Shown here: in pieces, positions 1 to 7,538 of the stretch
Layout: each line of letters opens with the position of its first letter
How positions within the stretch are numbered: position 1 is the stretch's first letter
Made by a program: the position numbers and the translations under genes
The notes under the pieces: generated by a model
The model's database searches: none
What the model was told of the DNA's origin: nothing
The model's input: only the letters and a program-made list of their open reading frames with translations
Source of the DNA: Candidatus Omnitrophota bacterium
GTDB lineage: Bacteria; Omnitrophota; Omnitrophia; Omnitrophales; Aquincolibacteriaceae
Direction of reading: 5' to 3'
DNA length: 44,125 nt
Assembly: GCA_016196555.1 (NCBI GenBank)
Contig: JACPXL010000057.1
Span: 1-44,125, forward strand

Positions 1-387
1 GATCAATTAATTGCTTCCATGGAGCTCATTGAGCGCGAAGGAACGGGAGTTATCCTCTATATGCGCCAAGAAGGCCGCGGGATTGGACTTGCCAATAAAC
101 TGAAAGCTTATGCCCTTCAAGATCAGGGATTGGATACGGTTGAAGCCAATGCAGAACTTGGATTTAAACCGGATTTGCGTGAATACGGTATCGGCGCTCA
201 GATCTTGAAAGATTTGGGGCTTGCCCAGTTGCGTCTCATCAGCAACAATCCGCGGAAAATTGTCGGCCTCGAAGGCCACGGCCTCCATGTGGTCGAACGG
301 ATTTCTCTTTCCACTCCTCAGCATTCTCACAATGCAAAATACCTGAAGGCCAAGAAAGAAAAACTAGGCCATATCTTCAACCTCTAG
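1..387 (+). CDS. ribA: GTP cyclohydrolase II domain, 3' part (ribA or ribBA)
   Basis: This open frame enters from the left edge and is the C-terminal part of GTP cyclohydrolase II, which opens GTP to the first pyrimidine intermediate of riboflavin synthesis. Visible hallmarks are QEGRGIGL, followed by an [14 protein letters not shown] helix, the [11 protein letters not shown] segment and the closing [14 protein letters not shown] motif, all at family-typical spacing. The zinc-binding cysteines lie upstream of the window, so it cannot be seen whether a RibB (DHBP synthase) domain is fused in front, as in RibBA. The stop is followed after 7 bases by ribH, so the genes are surely cotranscribed. 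An internal ATG at 19 is not the true start, because conserved sequence begins before it. Confidence 0.93.
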   Translation, partial: DQLIASMELIEREGTGVILYMRQEGRGIGLANKLKAYALQDQGLDTVEANAELGFKPDLREYGIGAQILKDLGLAQLRLISNNPRKIVGLEGHGLHVVERISLSTPQHSHNAKYLKAKKEKLGHIFNL

Positions 388-394
388 GATTGTT

Positions 395-883
395 ATGACC
401 ATTCGACGAGGACGCCTTCTAGCGAACGGCAAGCGCTTTGGAATTGTTGTTGCCCGCTTCAATCAATTTATCACCCAAAGACTTTTGGACAGCACGCTGG
501 AAACATTAATCCATGCAGGCGTTAACAAAAAGAATATCGAAGTCGTGTGGGTTCCAGGTGCTCTTGAAGTCCCTTTTTTCTGCCGCAAACTTTCCCAAGA
601 CAAAAAATTCGATGCTGTAATCGCTCTTGCCTGTGTGTTGCGCGGAGACACGCATCATTTTGAATGCGTGGCGAGTGAAGTGACCCGCGGAGTTTCTCAG
701 GCCGCGCTGGAAAAGGGAGTTCCCATCGCAACAGGAATTATCACCGCGGACAATCTGGAACAGGCCATTGACCGGGCCGGCCTCAAATCCGGAAATAAAG
801 GCGAGCAAGCGGCTTTGGCTGCAATCGAAATCGCTGATCTTGACCGGCAATTATCCAAGCCTGGGCGGAAACGTCATGCGTAA
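395..883 (+). CDS. ribH: 6,7-dimethyl-8-ribityllumazine synthase
   Basis: Lumazine synthase (162 residues) condenses 5-amino-6-ribitylaminouracil with 3,4-dihydroxy-2-butanone 4-phosphate, the penultimate step to riboflavin. The family signatures are clear: FGIVVARFN near residue 16 (substrate-binding aromatic segment), VPGALEVP around 53-60, and GDTHHFECVASEV around 84-96 with the catalytic histidine. The C-terminal NKGEQAALAA..IADL helix is typical. It ends inside the first codons of nusB (8-base overlap), which implies translational coupling. The C-terminal tail (KPGRKRHA) is basic and slightly longer than usual but otherwise unremarkable. Confidence 0.96.
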   Translation: MTIRRGRLLANGKRFGIVVARFNQFITQRLLDSTLETLIHAGVNKKNIEVVWVPGALEVPFFCRKLSQDKKFDAVIALACVLRGDTHHFECVASEVTRGVSQAALEKGVPIATGIITADNLEQAIDRAGLKSGNKGEQAALAAIEIADLDRQLSKPGRKRHA

Positions 884-1298
884 AAGGACTCAGGCGCGCG
901 AATGCGCCATTCAAATTCTTTATCAGCGCGAAATGAATGATGATCCTCTCGATAAAGTCTTTGCTTCTTTTTGGGAGCAATATCCGGGGTTTACCGAAGA
1001 GACAAAGGAATTTACCCGCCAGCTGGTCTTAGGAACAATCGAACATCTTACGGAAATTGACGAAGTCGTCAGCCGTTATACGGAAAACTGGCAGCTTTGG
1101 CGCATGGCCGTCATCGACCGGAACATTCTGCGTTTTGCCACCTACGAACTTTTATACGCGGGGGATATTCCACCCAAAGTGACCATCAATGAAGCGGTCA
1201 ATATTGCCAAAAAATTCTCTCAGGAAGAATCCGGAAAATTTGTGAATGGTGTGCTGGATAAAATCAGCCATTCGGAACAAGCCAAAAAACCCATCTAA
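876..1298 (+). CDS. nusB: Transcription antitermination factor NusB
   Basis: NusB (140 residues) binds boxA RNA with ribosomal protein S10 in rRNA antitermination complexes. The all-helical NusB signature is present: MRKRTQARECAIQILYQ at the N-terminus, then the WRMAVIDRNILRFATYELLY helix near 75-95 and INEAVNIAKKFSQEESGKFVNGVLDKI at the C-terminus. The frame extends upstream to 768, but homology starts at the ATG at 876, which overlaps the ribH stop by 8 bases. A ribH-nusB pair is widespread in bacteria and supports this start. Confidence 0.95.
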   Translation: MRKRTQARECAIQILYQREMNDDPLDKVFASFWEQYPGFTEETKEFTRQLVLGTIEHLTEIDEVVSRYTENWQLWRMAVIDRNILRFATYELLYAGDIPPKVTINEAVNIAKKFSQEESGKFVNGVLDKISHSEQAKKPI

Positions 1299-1330
1299 TC
1301 TCAAAAATAAAATCTGAAAATCAAATTTCT

Positions 1331-2428
1331 ATGCCCAATCGTCTTCATGAATCTTGGATGCGGGAAGCCCTGAGGCTCGCCGCAAAAGGCCGGTTCACCG
1401 TGAGTCCCAATCCCATGGTAGGGGCCTGCGGGGTTAAAGCCGGACGGAAAGTGGGCGAGGGGTTTCATGAAAAGTACGGCGGCCCGCATGCGGAAATTCA
1501 CGCACTTCGGCGCATGGGAAAAAAATCCCGCGGAGCAACTCTTTATGTGACGCTCGAACCCTGCTCCACTTGGGGAAAAACACCGCCTTGCGTTGCGGCC
1601 ATTGTGAAGGCGGGCATTCGCCATGTGGTTGTTGGAAGTTATGATCCCAATCCCAAAAATCATGGGCGCGGGATTCAAGCGCTGAGAAAAAACAGCATTA
1701 AAGTCACGCTGGGTGTTTTGGACAAAGAAGTTCAAAAGCAAAATGAATCCTTCTTTAAATTGGTCAAAACCGGCCTTCCTTTTGTGACTGTTAAAATGGC
1801 CCAGTCCTTAGATGGAAAAATTGCGGCCACGAATGGAAGCTCGCGCTGGATTTCTTCGCCGCCGGCCCGGGATTTTGTTCACCGTCTCAGGGCTGAGCAA
1901 GATGCTATTTTAATCGGAAAAAATACACTTCTGAAAGACAATCCCAAACTGAGTCCAAGAATTAAAATCAAAAACACGATGCCGGGAAAACCTTGGCGCA
2001 TTGTGATGGATTCACAGCTCGAAGCTTCCCCCCGCGCCAGAATTTTTCAAGGCGATCAATTGACTCTTCGTGCGGCTTCTGTAAAAAAGATAAAAAGTTT
2101 CAAAAATAAAGCGCAGGGAATTCTTTTGCCGGTGAATGAAAAAAAAGGTCGGCTGGATTTGAAAGATTTATTGAAAAAATGCGCTGCCCTGGGCGCCGCA
2201 AAAATCCTGGTCGAAGGCGGGGGAGAAACGGTTTGGTCTCTTTTGAATGAAGGCCTTGTGGACAAGGCTTATTGGATTATGGCCCCTAAAATCATTGGAG
2301 GGCGTCGGGCAAAAACATCGGTGGAAGGCGAAGGAGTCGTGAATCCCAATCGCGCCATGCCGTGTACGGTCGAATCTGTTTCCAAATTGGGAGAAGACTG
2401 GCTCTTCGAATTAAAATTTAAAAAATAA
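1331..2428 (+). CDS. ribD: Bifunctional riboflavin deaminase/reductase RibD
   Basis: RibD (365 residues) deaminates and then reduces the pyrimidine intermediate of riboflavin synthesis. The N-terminal cytidine-deaminase-like domain (about 1-145) carries the zinc motif HAEIHAL and the PCSTWGKTPPC dithiol motif. The C-terminal reductase domain (about 148-365) begins with VTVKMAQSLDGKIA and includes SRWISSPPARDFVHRLRAEQDAILIGKNT and the VEGGGET NADPH-site glycine run. Length is normal. It follows nusB after 32 A-rich bases without an obvious Shine-Dalgarno sequence. Its stop codon shares one base with the ribE start (TAATG). Confidence 0.95.
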   Translation: MPNRLHESWMREALRLAAKGRFTVSPNPMVGACGVKAGRKVGEGFHEKYGGPHAEIHALRRMGKKSRGATLYVTLEPCSTWGKTPPCVAAIVKAGIRHVVVGSYDPNPKNHGRGIQALRKNSIKVTLGVLDKEVQKQNESFFKLVKTGLPFVTVKMAQSLDGKIAATNGSSRWISSPPARDFVHRLRAEQDAILIGKNTLLKDNPKLSPRIKIKNTMPGKPWRIVMDSQLEASPRARIFQGDQLTLRAASVKKIKSFKNKAQGILLPVNEKKGRLDLKDLLKKCAALGAAKILVEGGGETVWSLLNEGLVDKAYWIMAPKIIGGRRAKTSVEGEGVVNPNRAMPCTVESVSKLGEDWLFELKFKK

Positions 2429-3072
2429 TGTTTACCGGAATTATTCAAAATCAGGGAACCGTTGTCCGCAAAGAGCGCTGTGCCCAGCAAATTCACTTTA
2501 CCTTTGGCTTCCGCAAAAAAGAAAAGGGAGTGAAAATTGGTGACAGCATTGCGGTGGATGGGGTTTGCCTCACCGTAGTTAAATTGGGCCAGAAAACTTT
2601 TGAAGCAGATGTAATCGATGAAACCCTCAAGGCTACGACCTTGGGGCGGCTTGTTATCGGAAATCAGGTCAATCTCGAACGGTCCTTGCGAGTGGGTGAT
2701 TCCATCGGCGGGCACTTTGTGACGGGCCATGTTGATGGCGTAGGCCGTATCGTCACAATCAAAAAACAGGGGGCCAACTACACCTTGCAGATCGAGGCAT
2801 CGGCCGATATAATTCGATCTCTTATTGTCAAAGGATCTGTCGCTATTGACGGCATTAGCCTTACCATTCAGGGAATTCACACCAACACCTTTAAGGTGGC
2901 AATGATTCCATTAACCCTTCGCCAGACGACTCTTGGATTTAAAAAGGAAGGAAGTTTTGTCAATTTGGAAATTGATTTGACCACCCGTTATCTCAAAGGG
3001 CTGACGGCACTCAACACTTCTCGATCTTCATCCACATTGACTCTCAAACGTCTCAAGGCACAAGGTTTTTAA
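2428..3072 (+). CDS. ribE: Riboflavin synthase alpha chain
   Basis: Riboflavin synthase (214 residues) dismutates two lumazine molecules to riboflavin. It begins with the characteristic MFTGIIQ and shows the two homologous lumazine-binding barrels: GDSIAVDGVCLTVV and NLERSLRVGDSIGGHFVTGHVDG in the first, GSVAIDGISLTI and a matching NLEIDL segment in the second. The alpha chain ends with a serine-rich and lysine-rich tail. The start is fixed by the TAATG junction with ribD. Together with the preceding genes it completes a near-full riboflavin pathway. The next gene (cobC) follows after 11 bases, so riboflavin and cobalamin genes are probably on one transcript. Confidence 0.95.
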   Translation: MFTGIIQNQGTVVRKERCAQQIHFTFGFRKKEKGVKIGDSIAVDGVCLTVVKLGQKTFEADVIDETLKATTLGRLVIGNQVNLERSLRVGDSIGGHFVTGHVDGVGRIVTIKKQGANYTLQIEASADIIRSLIVKGSVAIDGISLTIQGIHTNTFKVAMIPLTLRQTTLGFKKEGSFVNLEIDLTTRYLKGLTALNTSRSSSTLTLKRLKAQGF

Positions 3073-3083
3073 CGCGTGAAAGG

Positions 3084-3725
3084 ATGACCCGGCTTATCTT
3101 GATCCGACACGGCGAAACGGACTGGACTCTCGAAAAAAGATATCAGGGAGACACGGACATACCGCTGAATGCCAAGGGAAAACATAATATTCAAAACGCT
3201 GCCCGCTGGATTTCGCAAATGAAAATCGATTTTCTTTATTCTTCAATGCTGCTTCGCGCCCGGATGTCTTCGGGAATTATCGGCAAAGCCATTCGGAAAA
3301 AAGCCGTCGCCGACAAAAGAATTAATGAAATATGTTTTGGTGTTTGGGAAGGAAAAACAGGCGATGATTTGTGGAAGGAAAAAGACAGGGCTTTTATGCG
3401 CTGGAGTAAAGGTGAATGGGTCACGCCGACAGGCGGAGAAAAAATCAGTGATTTTAGAAAAAGAGTTTCGCATTTCCTCAAGGCTGTTTTGAAACGGCAT
3501 CCGGGAAAAACCGTCGCCATTATTTCGCATGGCGGCGCCATTAAAATGATGATCATGGAAGCTTTAAAATTATCTTATCGATCATTGTGGATGATGCGGG
3601 TTGATCCTGCTTCTGTTTCGGCCTTGAATTTTTTCCCGGATTTCAATCAACTCGCTCTGCTTAATTATGTTCCGTCTCTTGCGCCCATCAAAAAGGGAAA
3701 AAAAGGCAAAGAAGGCTGGCGATGA
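3084..3725 (+). CDS. cobC: Histidine phosphatase, probable alpha-ribazole phosphatase
   Basis: A 213-residue phosphoglycerate-mutase-like histidine phosphatase. The phospho-accepting motif LIRHGETDW (His9) opens the protein, with GDTDIPLNAKG, NEICFGVWEGKT and the second catalytic histidine in ISHGGAIK near 150-157. CobC removes the 5'-phosphate from alpha-ribazole phosphate or adenosylcobalamin phosphate in nucleotide-loop assembly. The cobalamin assignment rests on context (cobU and cobT directly follow), since this fold has many substrates. The C-terminus is a lysine-rich tail. It overlaps cobU by four bases (ATGA). Confidence 0.82.
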   Translation: MTRLILIRHGETDWTLEKRYQGDTDIPLNAKGKHNIQNAARWISQMKIDFLYSSMLLRARMSSGIIGKAIRKKAVADKRINEICFGVWEGKTGDDLWKEKDRAFMRWSKGEWVTPTGGEKISDFRKRVSHFLKAVLKRHPGKTVAIISHGGAIKMMIMEALKLSYRSLWMMRVDPASVSALNFFPDFNQLALLNYVPSLAPIKKGKKGKEGWR

Positions 3726-4273
3726 ATACAGTCACGCTTGTCACCGGCGGAATACGCAGCGGAAAAAGCCGTTTTGCCCTTGAGCTGGCAAAAGGTAAGT
3801 TTCCAGGGATTAAAACATTTTTGGCCACGGCCCAGCCTCTGGATGAAGAAATGAAGCAGCGCATTGCAAAGCATCAGGAGGAAAGAGGCAGTGAGTTTTT
3901 AGCCGTGGAAGAACCGGTTTATCTTTCTCGCGCCATTCAAAAGGCCGCGGAGAGTTCGCCCCTGATTCTCGTGGATTGCCTTACTCTTTGGATGAATAAT
4001 CTGATTTATCATTTGGGAAATGATTCGTTGGAAATGAAAAATGAAATACGGCTTTTTCTTGAATGCCTCGAATCTAAACCCGCTTCGATCATTCTTGTGA
4101 CCAATGAAATCGGATGGGGACTGGTCGGAGAAAATCCGCTCAGCCGGTGTTTTGTGGATAGTTTAGGTTCTTTGAATCAGGAAGCCGCGCGTTTGAGCGA
4201 TGAAGTCATTCTCATGGTAAGCGGAATCGCGCAATATGTTAAAAGACAGGAAATTCATGCAAGACTGGATTAA
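3722..4273 (+). CDS. cobU: Adenosylcobinamide kinase/GMP transferase CobU
   Basis: CobU (183 residues) phosphorylates adenosylcobinamide and transfers GMP to it, activating the corrin for nucleotide-loop attachment. The P-loop GGIRSGKS lies at residues 9-16. KHQEERG contributes the guanylylated-histidine region, LVDCLTLWMNN is the Walker-B-like strand, and VTNEIGWGLV.ENPLSR.F.D..G.LNQ is the diagnostic C-terminal block. Length matches the family. The start overlaps cobC (ATGA) and the 3' end overlaps the next reading frame, which fits a tightly coupled operon. Confidence 0.95.
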   Translation: MNTVTLVTGGIRSGKSRFALELAKGKFPGIKTFLATAQPLDEEMKQRIAKHQEERGSEFLAVEEPVYLSRAIQKAAESSPLILVDCLTLWMNNLIYHLGNDSLEMKNEIRLFLECLESKPASIILVTNEIGWGLVGENPLSRCFVDSLGSLNQEAARLSDEVILMVSGIAQYVKRQEIHARLD

Positions 4274-5315
4274 CCGTTCGAAACAGGTTTTGCCGCTGCA
4301 AGAGGAATGGAAAAAACTTGCCCAGCGGCGTTTAGATGAACAAACCCGGCCGCAGGGAAGTTTGGGAGTGTTGGAAGAAGTGATCAGCCGGCTTGCATCG
4401 ATTCAGAAGACCGACCGCCCTCATATTGAAAATAAAAGAATTTTGATTTTTGCGGCCGATCACGGCGTGGAAGCCGAAGGCGTCAGCCGTTATCCGCGCG
4501 AAGTCACGCGGGCCATGGTGCTCAATTTTCTAAACGGCGGCGCCACCGTTAATGCTTTAGCGCGTCATGTGAATGCCCAAGTTCAAGTTGTGGATGTGGG
4601 CGTTGATGCTGAATTCCAAAAACATGATCGATTAATTCCGGCAAAAATCCGCCGGTCCACACGCAATATGACACAAGAACCTGCGATGACGGAAGAGGAA
4701 TTGTCGAGAGCTCTAAAAATTGGATGGGATTTGGTCCATCAATTAAAAGAAGAGGGAGTTGAAATTTTAGGGCTGGGAGAAATGGGAATTGCCAACACCA
4801 CGGCGGCAAGCGCGATGATAGCGGCTCTCACCGGAATTCCGGTTGATTCCGTGACAGGATACGGAACAGGATTAAAAGTCGATGAGAGAAATCATAAAGT
4901 CCAAGTGATTCAAAAGGCGCTTGATTTACACCGGCCCTTTTTGAAAAATCCTTTGGCGGTTTTGCAGCACGTGGGAGGTTATGAGCTCGCGGCTCTTACC
5001 GGAGCTATTCTGGCTGCGGCCGATTTGAGTTTGCCGGTGATTATTGACGGCTGGATTGTTTCGGCTTCTGCCTTAGCGGCCGTTTCTCTTAATCCACGGA
5101 TTAAAGATTATCTTTTTTTTTCCCATCAATCCGAAGAGCGCGGCCATGGACTGATTCTTGGAGAGTTGGGAGTACAGCCTCTTCTCAATCTTAAAATGCG
5201 GTTGGGAGAAGCCAGCGGTGCCGCGCTTGCCATGACCATTCTTGACGCCGCCATGAAAATTTATCACGAAGTTGCCACTTTTGAAAAAGCCCGTGTTGCC
5301 AATGCAAAATCCTAA
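4257..5315 (+). CDS. cobT: Nicotinate-nucleotide:DMB phosphoribosyltransferase CobT
   Basis: CobT (352 residues from this start) activates the lower ligand base, classically dimethylbenzimidazole, to its alpha-ribotide. Conserved blocks are RPQGSLGVLEEV, FAADHGVEAEGVSRYP, FLNGGATVNALAR, EMGIANTTAASA, SHQSEERGH and the C-terminal RLGEASGAALAM with the catalytic glutamate. The frame is open to an ATG at 4236, but the ATG at 4257 has an AGG six bases upstream and gives normal family length, so it is preferred. It overlaps cobU by 17 bases. No bluB is seen, so the identity of the lower ligand is open. Confidence 0.94.
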   Translation: MQDWINRSKQVLPLQEEWKKLAQRRLDEQTRPQGSLGVLEEVISRLASIQKTDRPHIENKRILIFAADHGVEAEGVSRYPREVTRAMVLNFLNGGATVNALARHVNAQVQVVDVGVDAEFQKHDRLIPAKIRRSTRNMTQEPAMTEEELSRALKIGWDLVHQLKEEGVEILGLGEMGIANTTAASAMIAALTGIPVDSVTGYGTGLKVDERNHKVQVIQKALDLHRPFLKNPLAVLQHVGGYELAALTGAILAAADLSLPVIIDGWIVSASALAAVSLNPRIKDYLFFSHQSEERGHGLILGELGVQPLLNLKMRLGEASGAALAMTILDAAMKIYHEVATFEKARVANAKS

Positions 5316-6738
5316 TTTAAAATACGGCTGTGTCATTGCCGGGACGCATTCCGGAGCCGGTAAAACCACCTGGTCTCTGGCATTGATGGCGCTCGCCCGA
5401 AAAAAAGGGCTTGAGGTTCAGCCTTTTAAAGTTGGGCCGGATTATATTGATCCCGGTTTTCACCATGCTATTTGCCATCCTCGCCGCTCGCGCAATCTGG
5501 ATCTTTATCTACTTTCCGAAAATACCGTAAAAGAAACTTTTTTGCGTCATACAGAAAATTCTGAAATGGCGATTATCGAAGGCGTCATGGGTCTTTATGA
5601 CGGTAAGGGAGCCAGCGGCCAAGAAGGCAGTACGGCACAAATGGCGAAATTTTTGAACCTTCCGGTTTTTTTGGTCATCGATGGTTCTGGAATGGCAGGA
5701 AGTGCCGCTGCTTTGGTCCTTGGCTTCCAAAAATTTGATTCTGATTTAAAACTGGCCGGTATTTTGATCAATCGTGTTGGCAGTGAAGGGCATTATCAAT
5801 GGTTGAAGCGTTCCATCGAAGAGAAAACGGGAATCCCTTGCCTTGGTTATTTACCTAAAGACAATTTTCTTTCGATTGGCGAAAGACATCTGGGGCTCAT
5901 GACAGCGCAGGAAGTCGATAAAAAATTGGAGAAGGCGCAACACGCTGCTTCATCACTGGAATCCCGTTTTGACTGGAAAAGTTTTATGAAAATTACGCGA
6001 ACTGAGAAAAGCGAGATTGCTTCGCTCACTTCGTTCGCTCGCAAAGACAACGTTGTCATTGCGAGGAGGCCAAAGGCCGACGAAGCAATCTCGGTTTCGC
6101 GAATCGGAATTGCTTATGACGCCGCATTTTCTTTTTATTATGAAGATAACTTTGATCTTTTGAAACAAGCCGGCGCGGAGCTTGTCTTTTTTTCTCCTTT
6201 GAAAGATTCTCAATTGCCAGAAAATCTGAATCTATTGTATTTGGGCGGAGGTTTTCCAGAGCTCTATACTCATCCTCTTTCTGAAAATCAGGGAATGATG
6301 GCCGCCATCCGGGATTTTTATCACAGTGGCGGATTTATTTATGCGGAATGCGGCGGCCTGATGTTTTTGGCTGAGGCTTTGATTGATTCCACGGGGCGAG
6401 AGTTTGCTATGGCAGGGCTTATTCCCGGCAAAGTTCGAATGATGGAAAGGCTTCAGAATTTCGGATATCATGAGGTCCGCGTGACGCAGGGAAACTTTCT
6501 TTTCCCGGAAGGACAAATTCTCCGCTCGCATGAATTTCATTATTCCTCATGGGATCAGGAAGGAAAAGTCCCGGCCCTCTATGAAATTGGGACACGCCGG
6601 GAAGGATTTCAAGGCGAGCGTTTGATCGCGAGCTATCAGCATTTGCATTTTGGTTCTGCGCCGGGGATTGCACGGCAAATGGCAGGGATCAGATCATGGA
6701 AAAAGAATTTCATCTTACAGCCAGCACCGATCAATTGA
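5302..6738 (+). CDS. cobB: Cobyrinate a,c-diamide synthase (CobB/CbiA)
   Basis: A 478-residue ATP- and glutamine-dependent amidase that amidates the a and c carboxylates of the corrin ring. The N-terminal dethiobiotin-synthetase-like domain has the P-loop GTHSGAGKTT (about 14-23), KVGPDYIDPGFH and EGVMGLYDG. The C-terminal class I amidotransferase domain has ECGGLMFLAE with nucleophile Cys350 and a late histidine in YQHLHFG. Between them, residues about 237-264 are encoded by a palindromic repeat (6012-6093) that stays in frame and sits in the interdomain linker. An alternative upstream ATG at 5272 is less likely because homology begins just after 5302. The 3' end overlaps the next gene by 43 bases. 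Confidence 0.93.
   Translation: MQNPNLKYGCVIAGTHSGAGKTTWSLALMALARKKGLEVQPFKVGPDYIDPGFHHAICHPRRSRNLDLYLLSENTVKETFLRHTENSEMAIIEGVMGLYDGKGASGQEGSTAQMAKFLNLPVFLVIDGSGMAGSAAALVLGFQKFDSDLKLAGILINRVGSEGHYQWLKRSIEEKTGIPCLGYLPKDNFLSIGERHLGLMTAQEVDKKLEKAQHAASSLESRFDWKSFMKITRTEKSEIASLTSFARKDNVVIARRPKADEAISVSRIGIAYDAAFSFYYEDNFDLLKQAGAELVFFSPLKDSQLPENLNLLYLGGGFPELYTHPLSENQGMMAAIRDFYHSGGFIYAECGGLMFLAEALIDSTGREFAMAGLIPGKVRMMERLQNFGYHEVRVTQGNFLFPEGQILRSHEFHYSSWDQEGKVPALYEIGTRREGFQGERLIASYQHLHFGSAPGIARQMAGIRSWKKNFILQPAPIN
6012..6093. repeat. Palindromic element, family I, copy A, in frame inside cobB
   Basis: An 82-base element bounded by perfect 13-base inverted arms (cgagattgcttcg at 6012-6024 and its complement at 6081-6093), with a second nearly perfect inverted pair in the centre (about 6038-6065). 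It is translated in the cobB frame as a stretch starting SEIASL and ending ADEAI. Copy B at 15881-15965 inside cobQ has the same arms and is read in the same frame. The element resembles a mobile palindromic repeat that has entered a tolerant linker. Confidence 0.85.
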
Positions 6739-7094
6739 CCTCTTTTCGCAGGGAGCTGGAGCTTTCTCTGCAGGAGATGGGGCTTTATGAAAAGGGATCG
6801 GGCGAAGTTATTCTTGCCGTGGACGAAGCTTTGACTAATATCATACGGCATACCTATGGCGGCAAAGGCGGAAAAATTGATGTGGCGGTCAATGATTTTA
6901 CCGACAGGGTGGAGATTAAAATAAAGGATTTTGGGGCGAAGTTCGATCCTTCCAAAATTCCTGCGCCCGAACTACCACCCAAAAAACCGGGCGGTTTGGG
7001 ACTTTATTTGATTAAGAAGTTAACGGACAAATCGGAATACAGTTTTCTGAAAGAGGGCGGGAACCAGCTTCTTTTGACGAAGTACAAAAAATAG
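6696..7094 (+). CDS. RsbW-like serine kinase / anti-sigma factor
   Basis: A 132-residue stand-alone GHKL ATPase of the RsbW/SpoIIAB class (HATPase_c_2). The N box is AVDEALTNIIRH (about 41-52), the G1 box is KDFGAKFDP, and the G2 box is PGGLGLYLIKKL. Such proteins phosphorylate a STAS-domain antagonist and bind a sigma factor or another partner. The next gene encodes a STAS protein with a target serine, and a SpoIIE-type phosphatase lies at 9782-11620, so a full partner-switching set is local. The start overlaps cobB by 43 bases. No sigma factor gene is seen, so the controlled partner is unknown. Confidence 0.87.
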   Translation: MEKEFHLTASTDQLTSFRRELELSLQEMGLYEKGSGEVILAVDEALTNIIRHTYGGKGGKIDVAVNDFTDRVEIKIKDFGAKFDPSKIPAPELPPKKPGGLGLYLIKKLTDKSEYSFLKEGGNQLLLTKYKK

Positions 7095-7097
7095 CCT

Positions 7098-7180
7098 GTC
7101 ATTCTGAAGCCCGAAGGGCTGAAGAATCTCGCGAGATCCTTCGCTCAGCGAAGCAGTCCTTTAGGATCGCTCAGGATGAC
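7098..7180. repeat. Palindromic element, family II, intergenic copy
   Basis: An 83-base imperfect palindrome fills most of the gap between the RsbW-like gene and the STAS gene. Outer arms are gtcattctga (7098-7107) and tcaggatgac (7171-7180), pairing with one mismatch. The inner part holds gaagaatctcgcgagatcct, which is itself nearly palindromic. It shares both parts with the copy at 14581-14650. When transcribed it should fold into a strong hairpin, which could insulate or attenuate expression between the two genes. Confidence 0.82.
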
Positions 7181-7200
7181 GGTGATAAGAAAGGTGCTTT

Positions 7201-7536
7201 ATGAAAATTAATCAAAAACAAAAACAAGATGTTCAAATTTTCGAATTGACGGGGGAACTCGATTTTCACAATTCTCCGAAATTGCGCGAGGAATTGCTTA
7301 AATCCTTGGAAAAGCAGGTGAAAAAAATCCTGGTCAATTTAAAAAAGGTAAGCTATATCGATAGCTCTGGCCTCGCCACATTTGTGGAGGCGCTTCAGAA
7401 GAGCAAAAAAAATAATGCCAAGCTCGTGTTGGCTGAACCGGAAGCGCGCGTACGCAGTGTTTTTGAAATCGCAAAGCTTGATGAGATTTTTCTTTTTGCC
7501 GCCTCCGAAGACGAAGGGGTCAACCTTTTAGGATAA
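7201..7536 (+). CDS. STAS-domain protein (anti-sigma antagonist or MlaB-like)
   Basis: A 111-residue single STAS domain. The conserved phosphorylation loop reads YIDSSGLA (about 57-64), preceded by LTGELDFHN and followed by a C-terminal F.IAKLDEIF helix, as in RsbV/SpoIIAA. Two roles are possible. It may be the antagonist phosphorylated by the RsbW-like kinase encoded just upstream. It may also be the MlaB-type subunit of the Mla transporter, because mlaE starts only two bases after its stop and E. coli MlaB is likewise a STAS protein. These roles are not exclusive. Shine-Dalgarno-like AAAGG precedes the ATG, just beyond the repeat. Confidence 0.88.
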   Translation: MKINQKQKQDVQIFELTGELDFHNSPKLREELLKSLEKQVKKILVNLKKVSYIDSSGLATFVEALQKSKKNNAKLVLAEPEARVRSVFEIAKLDEIFLFAASEDEGVNLLG

Positions 7537-7538
7537 TC

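Noticed and set aside
2269-2880. 203-codon open frame on the minus strand across ribD and ribE
   Set aside because: It lies antisense to two clear riboflavin genes, has no family motif and no ribosome-binding site, and is a shadow of their codon usage.
3073-3083. Cobalamin riboswitch before either cobalamin block
   Set aside because: Both blocks begin within short gaps after upstream genes, and no B12-box-like sequence or extended leader is present.
6012-6093. CRISPR repeat or transposon end as explanation for the inverted repeat in cobB
   Set aside because: There is no array of regularly spaced repeats, no transposase frame and no evident target duplication. Only short palindromes scattered over 10 kb are seen.
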